A DNA stretch of 6,296 nt from Acidobacteriota bacterium (GCA_028873155.1 JAGWML010000178.1:1-6296), one strand, 5' to 3'; positions 1-6,288 are shown, counted from the stretch's first letter. The notes: generated by a model from the sequence alone, not told the origin. Numbers and translations are program-made.

Positions 1-513
1 TACCACAATGGTGTTGTGGGCTGCGTCATAGTGGCCCAGCGAGCGCTTGGCGGCACTCTCGCTCCATGTCAGCTCGGGCCGCCCCAGCAGGCCACCGAAG
101 AAACGCATGTTGAGTGCGTCGAACACCTCTTCGAGGTTGTAGAAGCGCCCTTGTGGTCCGAAGTACCGCTTGCTGCCGCGCGCGTGACGAATCAACTCCG
201 TCTGCCGTGCGACAGACGCCGAAGAGGCAAACCGCTTGAATCGTAAGTTCTGCGCTGCGTCCACAGGCTTGCGATAGAGCTTCGCCAGCAGAATATGCGC
301 AATCGCGTGAATCACGCTTTCCGGTGCCCCCTCGAGCAGGTCGGACAGGCTCACCAGGATGCGGCCTTCCCGCAGGCGAATTGTTGTGTTCAGAGAGGTG
401 AATCGCCGGAACCTCACAGCAAACGGAGGCATCGGCGCCCGCGGTCGCAGCGCCCGGTACTCTTCCTGAAAAATGGAAAGGAAATCCGGTGTCACCAAGA
501 TGGAGACTAGCAT
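1..513 (-). CDS. SprT-like (zincin-fold) protein, N-terminal part, cut by the window edge
   Basis: The frame is open from ATG (513-511) to base 1, giving 171 codons with no stop, so the C-terminus lies outside the window. Between the in-frame TGA at 553-555 and this ATG there is no other ATG, GTG or TTG, which fixes the start, although no clear Shine-Dalgarno precedes it. The segment reads as a soluble protein without a signal peptide. Residues 41-80 contain TIRLREGRILVSLSDLLEGA followed by a helix (AIAHILLAKLYRKP). Residues 125-145 (YNLEEVFDALNMRFFGGLLG) and 149-171 (TWSESAAKRSLGHYDAAHNT, then IVV) resemble the part of SprT-like proteins that immediately precedes the HExxH zinc-binding helix. 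From recall of acidobacterial relatives, HExxH should follow shortly beyond base 1, but it is not visible here, so protease activity is inference. It is the last visible gene of a leftward cluster, 39 bases after the preceding stop. The call rests on remembered similarity, not on seen catalytic residues. Confidence 0.8.
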   Translation of the reverse strand, partial: MLVSILVTPDFLSIFQEEYRALRPRAPMPPFAVRFRRFTSLNTTIRLREGRILVSLSDLLEGAPESVIHAIAHILLAKLYRKPVDAAQNLRFKRFASSASVARQTELIRHARGSKRYFGPQGRFYNLEEVFDALNMRFFGGLLGRPELTWSESAAKRSLGHYDAAHNTIVV

Positions 514-552
514 AGCGGCACGGGCGGGTCCGCCGCAGGCGCGTGCAGGCCG

Positions 553-1131
553 TCACTGTTGCGGCTCGGCGCGCTCCTGCCCACGCTGGTCCTTGTGCTC
601 CTTGAAGTATTCGGTCTGCTCGGCCAGCATCTCAGCAGCATCCTTCGTCAGGTCCTGGCAGCTCTCCAGCGCATCAGCGCGAGAAACCTCAAAGACCGAA
701 TTGGCTGGCAGTGCCTTGACCGCCGCCTGCCACTTGGGCAGGTCTTCGTTCACCTTTTTCAGAGCCTTGCGAATATCTGCCTTGCGTGAGCTGTACTGGT
801 CGAGATTCGACCCCAACTCATCGGTCAGCGCGGCCACTGTTTGCAACTCGTCATCAATCTTGCGCACACGGCTCTGCGAAAGCCCTGCTTTTGACAGATC
901 GCGAATCGTATCGACGTGTTCGTTCAGGTATTTGACGTAGAGCCCAATGCGTCCATCCGGGTCAATTCCGGCTTCGCGAATCTCCTCCACTTGAGCGGGA
1001 GTCAGCGTCTGCCGCTGATTCTTTTGTGCGACCAGAGCCTGACTCGCCAGCAACAGGCAGACCATCGCCCCACCGGCCGACCGGAGTACCGCAATACAGT
1101 TCCGCCTTTGCTGCTTTTCGCCCAGGCTCAC
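553..1131 (-). CDS. Small secreted helical protein, function unknown
   Basis: This is a 192-aa protein I cannot assign to a characterised function. The N-terminus is basic (KQQRR at 6-10, R17) and is followed by a hydrophobic stretch (AMVCLLLASQALVA, 22-36). That fits a signal peptide cleaved near residue 36; no lipobox is seen. The mature part is rich in charged residues and looks almost wholly alpha-helical. It opens with LTPAQVEEIREAGIDPDGRI (43-62), continues with a segment around YVKYLNEHVDTIRDL and KADIRKALKKVNEDLPKW (117-134), and ends in a polar tail. It has one mature cysteine (C158). The start is GTG (1131-1129), whose GTGA overlaps the TGA of the upstream gene, so translation is probably coupled; an AGGT lies 9 bases before it. 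A later start at Met23 would lose the basic n-region and the coupling. The LTPAQVEEIRE...DPDGRI pattern resembles hypothetical proteins I associate with Acidobacteriota, which is recall and not tested. Confidence 0.87.
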   Translation of the reverse strand: MSLGEKQQRRNCIAVLRSAGGAMVCLLLASQALVAQKNQRQTLTPAQVEEIREAGIDPDGRIGLYVKYLNEHVDTIRDLSKAGLSQSRVRKIDDELQTVAALTDELGSNLDQYSSRKADIRKALKKVNEDLPKWQAAVKALPANSVFEVSRADALESCQDLTKDAAEMLAEQTEYFKEHKDQRGQERAEPQQ

Positions 1132-1586
1132 TTCCTGAAGACCTGCATCATTGCTTCGGAATCGACCTGATTCACCTGCGCCAGGGTCTGCTCCACCAGC
1201 GGCCGGTCCTCATAGCTGGAGGCGTGCAGCATTTCGTTCAGACGAAAGGCTGTGTGCCGCAGCAGGATCTCCGCGTTCTTGAGCCGCTTGTCGTTGTCGT
1301 TCATGGAGAGGTGCAGCTTCTGGGCAATCTGCCGGATCCTGGTCAGCATCGCCGCCGCGTCTTCAAAGTGACCAGCGGTGTACTGGCTGATGCTGAACTC
1401 CGTCATCTGGTGGATCAGCTCGGCATACAGGAAGCACTGCTCACGGGGAGGCGCATCCTGGATGCGCGCTTCCAGCGCTGCAATCGTGGCCTGGTCCGGT
1501 GGGCGCTCATTGGGTGAGTAGGCTCGAGCCTGAGCGCTCAAGCCAACAAGAAGAACGAGGACCATGCACGAAGACTTGCATCGCAT
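1128..1586 (-). CDS. Small secreted helical protein, function unknown
   Basis: The 152-aa product starts at ATG (1586-1584), with GGAGG six bases upstream. A clear signal peptide is seen: MRCKSSCMVLVLLVGLSAQA, with an ARA cleavage motif at 20-22, leaving a mature protein of about 130 residues. The mature chain is helical and amphipathic. Notable stretches are ATIAALEARIQDAPPREQCF (33-52), LYAELIHQMTEFSISQYTAG (53-72), a TPR-like pair of helices around GHFEDAAAMLTRIRQIAQKL (72-91), and KRLKNAEILLRHTAFRLNEM (100-119). It has a single mature cysteine (C51) and no enzymatic motif I recognise. It is the first gene after the promoter at 1655-1683 and overlaps the next gene by four bases. The pairing suggests the two secreted proteins are made in matched amounts, perhaps as partners, which is inference. 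The family looks like one found with the same neighbour in Acidobacteriota, from recall only. Confidence 0.86.
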   Translation of the reverse strand: MRCKSSCMVLVLLVGLSAQARAYSPNERPPDQATIAALEARIQDAPPREQCFLYAELIHQMTEFSISQYTAGHFEDAAAMLTRIRQIAQKLHLSMNDNDKRLKNAEILLRHTAFRLNEMLHASSYEDRPLVEQTLAQVNQVDSEAMMQVFRK

Positions 1587-1592
1587 GAGGAA

Positions 1593-1597
1593 CCTCC
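1593..1597 (-). promoter_or_regulatory. Ribosome binding site of the 152-aa secreted protein
   Basis: On the minus strand GGAGG stands six bases before the ATG at 1586. This is the best Shine-Dalgarno in the leftward cluster and supports this start. Confidence 0.75.
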
Positions 1598-1654
1598 GCT
1601 TCTGCGGAATACCGGCTGTCCTCCCAGAAGGAGAACTGCTTACCCCAGGCCGTG

Positions 1655-1683
1655 ACTATAGGGGAAATTAGGCGTCCTTGCAA
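1655..1683 (-). promoter_or_regulatory. Candidate sigma70-type promoter for the three-gene leftward cassette
   Basis: On the minus strand TTGCAA (1683-1678, 4 of 6 to the -35 consensus) is followed after exactly 17 bases by TATAGT (1660-1655, 5 of 6 to the -10 consensus). Transcription would start near 1648, leaving about 60 bases of leader before the ATG at 1586. The element sits in the 187-base gap after the TPR gene, so the downstream genes could be transcribed independently of it. Confidence 0.5.
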
Positions 1684-1723
1684 TGAAAATCGAACTGGAG
1701 CCCATCCGTGTGTCCGTCTGGGT

Positions 1724-1744
1724 CCCGCTTCTGTACAGAGCGGG
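1724..1744 (-). terminator. Hairpin after the TPR gene, weak terminator candidate
   Basis: CCCGCT (1724-1729) pairs with AGCGGG (1739-1744) as a 6-bp GC-rich stem. The inner CTGTACAG (1731-1738) can extend it past one bulged base. It lies about 30 bases beyond the TGA of the TPR gene and upstream of the next promoter, the expected place for a terminator. No U-tract follows on the minus strand, so it may only be an mRNA 3'-end stabiliser or be chance. Confidence 0.3.
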
Positions 1745-1774
1745 TATCACTCACATCGCTCCCGGACATCTCTC

Positions 1775-3088
1775 TCAGTGTTTCTTTTCAAGAAGTACAA
1801 GGCGTTGCCGCGCTTGCCATTCCTGATCCGGGAATTTGCCTGCGGCAGCATCCAGAAAGCGGTGGTAATAGGCTGCCGCTTGATCCTTGTCATGCAGCGT
1901 ATCGTAAGCCGTCGCCCAAAGGAAGTACGTTGCAGGTACCTCCGGCAGCGATTTTGACCGCATCGTAAGCGCGTGGATCGTCTCCTCGGGGTGGCCCGTC
2001 TTCATCGCCGCAAAGGCCAGCCCCGCCCACGCATCTCCATCGGCAGGATTGATTTGCGTCGCCTTCTCAAATGCCGCGGCGGCTCCATCGTACTTCGTCA
2101 GCCGCGTCAGGTTCTGCCCGTGCGCCACCCACATCCCGGCATCGTACGGGTCCTGTTTCAGCAGCTCTGTGTACAGCGCATCGGAACCGGCCGAGTCGCC
2201 CGCTGTGTAGAGCAGGTCGGCCAGCATCCGGCTGATAGCTTTATCGTTGGGATGGTCCGCATGCAGCTTCTGCACCAACGGTAGCGCCTCTGCCTTGTCC
2301 TGCGCGGCGAGCGCGCCGGCCAGTTGCGCCGTAAACGATGGATCATCCGGCCAGGCCGTCAGCGCACTGCGTACTACCGTCTCCGCTTCGGCATATTTCT
2401 TTTGCAGCATCAAAACGTGTGCCAGCCCGTCCGTGGCTTCCTTCGACTTAGGATTAGCCGCCAGTATCCGCCGGTACGCCGCCTCCGCTGCATCCAGTTG
2501 CCCGGCGGACTCCGCCAGCTGCGCCGCCAGCAGCGTATCTTCCGGCGTCTCCGGAGTCAGCTTCAGCGCCTGCAACAACGCATCCGACGCCGCCTTCGGA
2601 TCGTTCTCCTTATCAATCTGCGCCAGCGCGCGCCACGCCCGCGCCTTCACAGCCGGCCCCGCCAGGCCGGGATCCAGCGTCGTCGCCGCCAGCAGCTCCG
2701 GTCGCGCCTCAGCCAGCTTGCCCTGCCGCGCCAGCGCCAGCCCAAGCGAGATGCGCGACTCAAACGACTTGGGATCCGCCGCAACCGCGCGCTGGTAGAG
2801 CTTCACGGCATCATCCAGACGGTTCTGTGCATCGGCCACATAGCCCGCGTCAAACAGCGCCCGCGCATCGGAGGGATGCCCGGCCAGCCACGTGTCCAGC
2901 CGCGTCTCCGCTGTCTTCCAGTCCGACTTCACAATGGCCGCTTCAGCCGCGGCAACCTCCGGCGCAACCGGCTGCTCCGCTGCCGCAGATGCGCTCGTCG
3001 CGGACTGAGCAGCGGGTGGAACTGTCCTCTGGGCGTGAATCGCCGCCCAACCAAAGAGACACAACACAACGAGAACAAAACGACGCAC
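1775..3088 (-). CDS. Exported tetratricopeptide-repeat (TPR) protein
   Basis: This 437-aa protein begins with a signal peptide (MRRFVLVVLCLFGWAAIHAQ, probable cleavage after IHA at about residue 19). An Ala/Pro/Ser-rich linker follows (20-45), and then tandem TPR units run to near the C-terminus. Units are recognisable at about 74-106, 107-140, 145-178, 183-213, 214-247, 250-280, 283-313, 315-348, 349-380 and 385-416. Most carry the TPR pattern of a small residue, A or G, in helix A and a closing P, for example YQRAVAADP, YRRILAANP and FEKATQINP. A degenerate repeat probably covers 43-72. TPR solenoids bind other proteins; the partner cannot be told from sequence. No catalytic domain, membrane anchor or lipobox is seen, so a periplasmic scaffold role is inferred. 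The start is GTG (3088-3086) with GAGGT five bases upstream; an ATG 10 bases earlier runs straight into TAA. The gene is divergent from uvrA across 150 bases and stands apart from the genes downstream of it. Confidence 0.93.
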   Translation of the reverse strand: MRRFVLVVLCLFGWAAIHAQRTVPPAAQSATSASAAAEQPVAPEVAAAEAAIVKSDWKTAETRLDTWLAGHPSDARALFDAGYVADAQNRLDDAVKLYQRAVAADPKSFESRISLGLALARQGKLAEARPELLAATTLDPGLAGPAVKARAWRALAQIDKENDPKAASDALLQALKLTPETPEDTLLAAQLAESAGQLDAAEAAYRRILAANPKSKEATDGLAHVLMLQKKYAEAETVVRSALTAWPDDPSFTAQLAGALAAQDKAEALPLVQKLHADHPNDKAISRMLADLLYTAGDSAGSDALYTELLKQDPYDAGMWVAHGQNLTRLTKYDGAAAAFEKATQINPADGDAWAGLAFAAMKTGHPEETIHALTMRSKSLPEVPATYFLWATAYDTLHDKDQAAAYYHRFLDAAAGKFPDQEWQARQRLVLLEKKH

Positions 3089-3093
3089 GCGTT

Positions 3094-3098
3094 ACCTC
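3094..3098 (-). promoter_or_regulatory. Ribosome binding site deciding the GTG start of the TPR gene
   Basis: On the minus strand GAGGT ends five bases before GTG at 3088. The only nearby ATG (3100-3098) overlaps this site and is followed by TAA two codons on, so GTG is the supported start. Confidence 0.65.
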
Positions 3099-3121
3099 AT
3101 CACCAGTGTACCGGCGCAGGA

Positions 3122-3131
3122 CCGGGCCCGG
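3122..3131. repeat. Perfect 10-bp GC palindrome in the divergent intergenic region
   Basis: CCGGGCCCGG is a perfect palindrome lying between the TPR start and the uvrA -10 box, just upstream of the likely uvrA -35 region. It could be an operator half-site pair or a small hairpin in the TPR leader. In a GC-rich genome chance is also plausible. Confidence 0.3.
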
Positions 3132-3134
3132 CCT

Positions 3135-3161
3135 TTGTCTCCTCGCATCTCCCCCTATAAT
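3135..3161 (+). promoter_or_regulatory. Candidate promoter of uvrA
   Basis: A perfect TATAAT (3156-3161) lies about 80 bases before the uvrA start. TTGTCT (3135-3140, 4 of 6 to the -35 consensus) is 15 bases upstream, which is short; with 17-base spacing the hexamer is a poor CTTTGT. The expected transcription start is near 3167-3169. No equally good leftward promoter for the TPR gene was seen in this gap. Confidence 0.55.
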
Positions 3162-3238
3162 GAAGAATGGCCGTTCTCATCCTGAACCGCTCTGCGCGCA
3201 CAGGCGCGACTGGCCAACTTTGATCCGGTGCCTTCCCT

Positions 3239-6130
3239 TTGAACGACGCCATCATCATCCGCAATGCGCGGACCCACAACCTGAAGAACCTCTCCTGCGA
3301 GATTCCCCACGGCAAGCTGACCGTCGTCAGCGGCGTCTCCGGCTCCGGCAAATCCTCGCTCGCGTTCGACACCATTTACGCAGAGGGCCAGCGCCGCTAC
3401 GTCGAATCGCTCTCCGCCTACGCCCGCCAGTTCCTCGAGCGCATTGAGAAGCCCGACGCGGACGAGATCGACGGTCTCGCTCCCGCCATCGCCATTAAGC
3501 AGAAGAACACCACCCGCAATCCCCGCTCCACCGTCGCCACGGCCACCGAAATTTACGACTACATGCGGCTGCTCTACGCGCGCTGCGGTCAGGTCCACTG
3601 CGTCCACTGCGACGGCCTCGTCAAGCGCGACTCCATCGACGAAGTCGCCGCCGCTATCCTTGCGCTGGGTGAGGGAACTCGCCTGCAGGCGCTCTTTCCC
3701 GTCCGCCATGACGAGCATCCGGCCCCCGAGCCGGCCCGCGCCACGCGCCGAACCGCCAAGGCCGCAGCCAAGCCGCCTGTAGATACCGCCGACCCCATCT
3801 CTGATGCGCTCAAGGCCCGCCTGAATGACCTTCGCGCCGCAGGCTTCAATCGCCTCTACCAGCGCAGCCATATCTTCGAGTTCTCCACGCCAGAGTCGCT
3901 CCTCGACCTCGACTTCACCCTACCGGTCTTCGTCCTGCTCGACCGCATCGTCGTCAGCGCTGACAACCGCCCGCGCATCGTCGACGCCGCTGAAATCGCC
4001 TACCGCGAAGCCAGCGAAGTCATCTTTGAAGAGGTACCGCGTGAGGAAACTCCCGAGCGGGCGCGCCACCGCTTCTCCGGCGAATATGAGTGCACCGTCT
4101 GCCACCGTCCCGGCAGGGAGCCTGAGCCGCGCCTGTTCAGCTTCAACAACCCCTTCGGCGCCTGCCCGCGCTGCCAGGGCTTCGGCAACACCATCGATTA
4201 CGACCTCAACCTCGTCATCCCCGACAAGGGCCTCACCCTCGCCGACGGCGCCATCGACCCCTGGACCCGCCCCAAATACCGCCCCTGGTTCAACGACCTC
4301 CGCAAGCAGGCCGCCGAACTCGGCATCCCGCTCGACGTGCCCTGGCGCGACCTTCCCGAATCCGTACAGGAGATCGTCCTGCGCGGAAAAGGCAGCTTTG
4401 AAGGCGTTCACGGCTTCTTCGCGCAGATGGAGCGAAAGAAGTACAAGCTCCACGTCCGCGTCATGCTCAGCAAATACCGCGGCTACGCCGAGTGCCCCGA
4501 CTGCCGCGGCCAGCGCCTCCGCGCCGAGGCCCGCGCCGTCCGCCTCAGCGGCCTCAACATCTGCCAGTCCGCCGCGCTCACCATCGCTCGCGCCAAAGAG
4601 TTCTTCAACACCCTCACTCTCACCCCCATGCAGCAGGAGATCGCCGGCCAGATCCTCCACGAGGTCCAGCAGCGCCTCAGCTTTCTTGACGCCGTGGGCC
4701 TCGAATACCTCACCCTCGACCGCCTCGCCAGCACGCTCTCCGGCGGCGAAGCGCAGCGCATCCAGCTTGCCACCTCGCTCGGCTCGCAGCTCGTCGGCGC
4801 GCTCTACGTCCTCGACGAGCCCTCCATCGGCCTGCACACGCGCGACACCGCCAAGCTCATCCACATCCTCGAAGAGCTGCGCGACCTCGGCAACACCATC
4901 CTCGTCGTCGAGCACGATGCCGACGTGCTCCGCTCCGCCGACCACCTGCTCGATCTCGGCCCCGGCGCGGGCGAGTTCGGCGGCAAGCTCCTCGCGGAAG
5001 GGAACCTCGCCGAAATCGAAGCCAATCCCAATTCGCTCACGGGCCGTTATCTCTCCGGCAAAATCTCCATCCCCGTGCCCACGCGCCGCCGCGCTCCCGG
5101 CCGCGAAAAGCTCGTTCTCCGCGGCGCACGCTGCAACAACCTCCGCGGCCTCGATGTCGAAATCCCCCTCGGCCTGCTCGTCGCCATCACCGGCGTCTCC
5201 GGCTCAGGCAAATCCACGCTCGTGCATCAGGTGCTCTACCGCGCCGTGGCCCGCGCTCTCGGCCAGACCGACGGCGGTGACCCCACCGGCCTCTACCGCT
5301 CCCTCACCGGCGTCGAGCGGCTCAACGATGTAGTGCTTGTCGACCAGACCCCCATCGGCCGCACGCCACGCTCCAACCCCGTCACCTACATCAAGGCCTT
5401 CGACCTCATCCGCGAACTCTTCGCCGCGCAGCCTGAGGCCAAGCGCCTCTCGCTCACGCCCGGCCACTTCTCCTTCAACGTCCCCGGCGGCCGCTGCAAC
5501 ACCTGCGAGGGCGACGGCACCGTCACCGTCGAAATGCAGTTCCTCGCTGACGTCGAGCTCCCCTGCGAGGACTGCAACGGCACCCGCTACCAGCCCCGTA
5601 TCCTCGACGTCCAGTACAAGGGCAAAAATATTCACGAAGTCCTTCAGATGACCGTCAGGGAAGCGCTCCGCTTCTTCGCCGGCCAGACCCGCCTGCTGGA
5701 GAAGCTCGCCGTCCTCGACGAAATCGGCCTCGGTTATCTCCGCCTCGGCCAGTCCGCCACCACGCTCTCCGGCGGAGAAGCCCAGCGCGTCAAGCTCGCC
5801 GCCCATCTCGCCCAGGTACGCTCGGCCAACGCCAACGCCCGGCCCTCCCAGGCCAGCCGCGTCCTCTACATCCTCGACGAGCCCACCACCGGCCTCCACT
5901 TCGACGACGTCTCCAAGCTGCTCACGGCCTTCCGCAAGCTCATCGACGGCGGCGGCTCGCTCATCGTCATCGAGCACAATCTCGACGTCATCAAGAGCGC
6001 CGATTGGGTCATTGATCTAGGGCCTGAAGGCGGCGACGGCGGCGGCCAGATCGTTGCCGAAGGCACCCCAGAAGAGATCGCCGCCAGCCTCCACTCCCAC
6101 ACCGGCCACTGGCTCGCCCGCGTGCTGTGA
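3239..6130 (+). CDS. uvrA: UvrA, excinuclease ABC subunit A
   Basis: UvrA is the DNA-damage-recognition ATPase of nucleotide excision repair. A UvrA dimer scans DNA, binds distortions, loads UvrB and leaves before UvrC cuts; it acts in the cytoplasm. The 963-aa chain is complete and carries every family hallmark. These are Walker A1 GVSGSGKSS (32-40); Q-loop region AIKQKNTTRNPRS (85-97); zinc finger 1 C285-x2-C288-x20-C309-x2-C312; ABC signature LSGGEAQR (500-507); Walker B1 VLDEPSIGLH (524-533) and H-loop H559. The second half has Walker A2 GVSGSGKST (652-660); zinc finger 2 C753-x2-C756-x19-C776-x2-C779 in the DNA-binding module; signature 2 LSGGEAQR (843-850); Walker B2 ILDEPTTGLH (878-887) and H913. 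It is slightly longer than the E. coli protein, mainly through an Ala/Pro/Arg-rich insert at about 158-188 and a short one at about 860-871. The start is TTG (3239): an in-frame TGA at 3221-3223 lies just upstream, the next residues match the usual UvrA N-terminus (IIIRNARTHNLKNL), and no Shine-Dalgarno is visible. Confidence 0.98.
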   Translation: MNDAIIIRNARTHNLKNLSCEIPHGKLTVVSGVSGSGKSSLAFDTIYAEGQRRYVESLSAYARQFLERIEKPDADEIDGLAPAIAIKQKNTTRNPRSTVATATEIYDYMRLLYARCGQVHCVHCDGLVKRDSIDEVAAAILALGEGTRLQALFPVRHDEHPAPEPARATRRTAKAAAKPPVDTADPISDALKARLNDLRAAGFNRLYQRSHIFEFSTPESLLDLDFTLPVFVLLDRIVVSADNRPRIVDAAEIAYREASEVIFEEVPREETPERARHRFSGEYECTVCHRPGREPEPRLFSFNNPFGACPRCQGFGNTIDYDLNLVIPDKGLTLADGAIDPWTRPKYRPWFNDLRKQAAELGIPLDVPWRDLPESVQEIVLRGKGSFEGVHGFFAQMERKKYKLHVRVMLSKYRGYAECPDCRGQRLRAEARAVRLSGLNICQSAALTIARAKEFFNTLTLTPMQQEIAGQILHEVQQRLSFLDAVGLEYLTLDRLASTLSGGEAQRIQLATSLGSQLVGALYVLDEPSIGLHTRDTAKLIHILEELRDLGNTILVVEHDADVLRSADHLLDLGPGAGEFGGKLLAEGNLAEIEANPNSLTGRYLSGKISIPVPTRRRAPGREKLVLRGARCNNLRGLDVEIPLGLLVAITGVSGSGKSTLVHQVLYRAVARALGQTDGGDPTGLYRSLTGVERLNDVVLVDQTPIGRTPRSNPVTYIKAFDLIRELFAAQPEAKRLSLTPGHFSFNVPGGRCNTCEGDGTVTVEMQFLADVELPCEDCNGTRYQPRILDVQYKGKNIHEVLQMTVREALRFFAGQTRLLEKLAVLDEIGLGYLRLGQSATTLSGGEAQRVKLAAHLAQVRSANANARPSQASRVLYILDEPTTGLHFDDVSKLLTAFRKLIDGGGSLIVIEHNLDVIKSADWVIDLGPEGGDGGGQIVAEGTPEEIAASLHSHTGHWLARVL

Positions 6131-6180
6131 AGCGCTGCACACTCCATGAGACAGTGAATGAAATAAGGCTTTGCGGCGCT
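6131..6180 (+). terminator. Hairpin directly after uvrA, weak terminator candidate
   Basis: AGCGCTGCA (6131-6139) pairs with TGCGGCGCT (6172-6180) as a 9-bp stem with one G-T wobble, beginning at the base after the uvrA stop. The loop is long (32 bases) and no U-tract follows. It is better read as a possible 3'-end structure or factor-assisted terminator than as a classical intrinsic one. Confidence 0.3.
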
Positions 6181-6282
6181 AGATTACAAACAACAGTCGA
6201 TTGAAGGTCAGTTGACATACGACCGAGTGCACAGATTCAGCCCACTTAATAAAATGATCCTTGGCCAGCCTAGTCAGAAATA

Positions 6283-6288
6283 GGGAGG
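6283..6288 (+). promoter_or_regulatory. Shine-Dalgarno-like site for a gene likely starting just past the window
   Basis: GGGAGG is followed by eight A/T-rich bases to the window end, ideal spacing for a start codon at about 6297. A TAAAAT (6250-6255, 5 of 6 to the -10 consensus) lies upstream but lacks a good -35. A perfect TTGACA (6212-6217) is too far from it (32 bases) and has no convincing -10 of its own. No reading frame of note exists in 6131-6296. Confidence 0.4.

Noticed and set aside
26..556. Minus-strand open frame of 176 codons
   Set aside because: It is Arg/Cys-rich, without a plausible fold, and overlaps the SprT-like frame on the same strand, which reads as a coherent protein.
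1731..1738. CTGTACAG as a LexA (SOS) box
   Set aside because: The gammaproteobacterial box is CTGT-N8-ACAG. Here the half-sites abut and lie inside a hairpin after a gene, not at a promoter.
2324..3160. Plus-strand open frame of 278 codons opposite the TPR gene
   Set aside because: Extremely Arg-rich translation with no domain pattern, while the opposite strand encodes clear TPR units and a signal peptide.
3920..4945. Minus-strand open frame of 341 codons opposite uvrA
   Set aside because: Val/Glu/Ala/Asp/Gly-rich antisense shadow produced by the codon bias of uvrA; no motif or credible start context.
3825..5333. Plus-strand open frame of 502 codons inside uvrA
   Set aside because: The product is almost only Ser/Ala/Pro/Thr/Arg, the +1 shadow of C-rich third positions in uvrA.
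5204..5977. Minus-strand open frame of 257 codons opposite uvrA
   Set aside because: Same kind of acidic antisense shadow as the one at 3920-4945.
6009..6218. Minus-strand open frame of 69 codons reaching into the region after uvrA
   Set aside because: Most of it is antisense to uvrA, with an Arg-rich tail and no ribosome binding site seen; the part outside uvrA is only about 29 codons.
6212..6240. TTGACA-based promoter with a 17-base spacer
   Set aside because: The hexamer at the right distance (ATTCAG) does not resemble a -10 box, so the perfect -35 alone is not enough.
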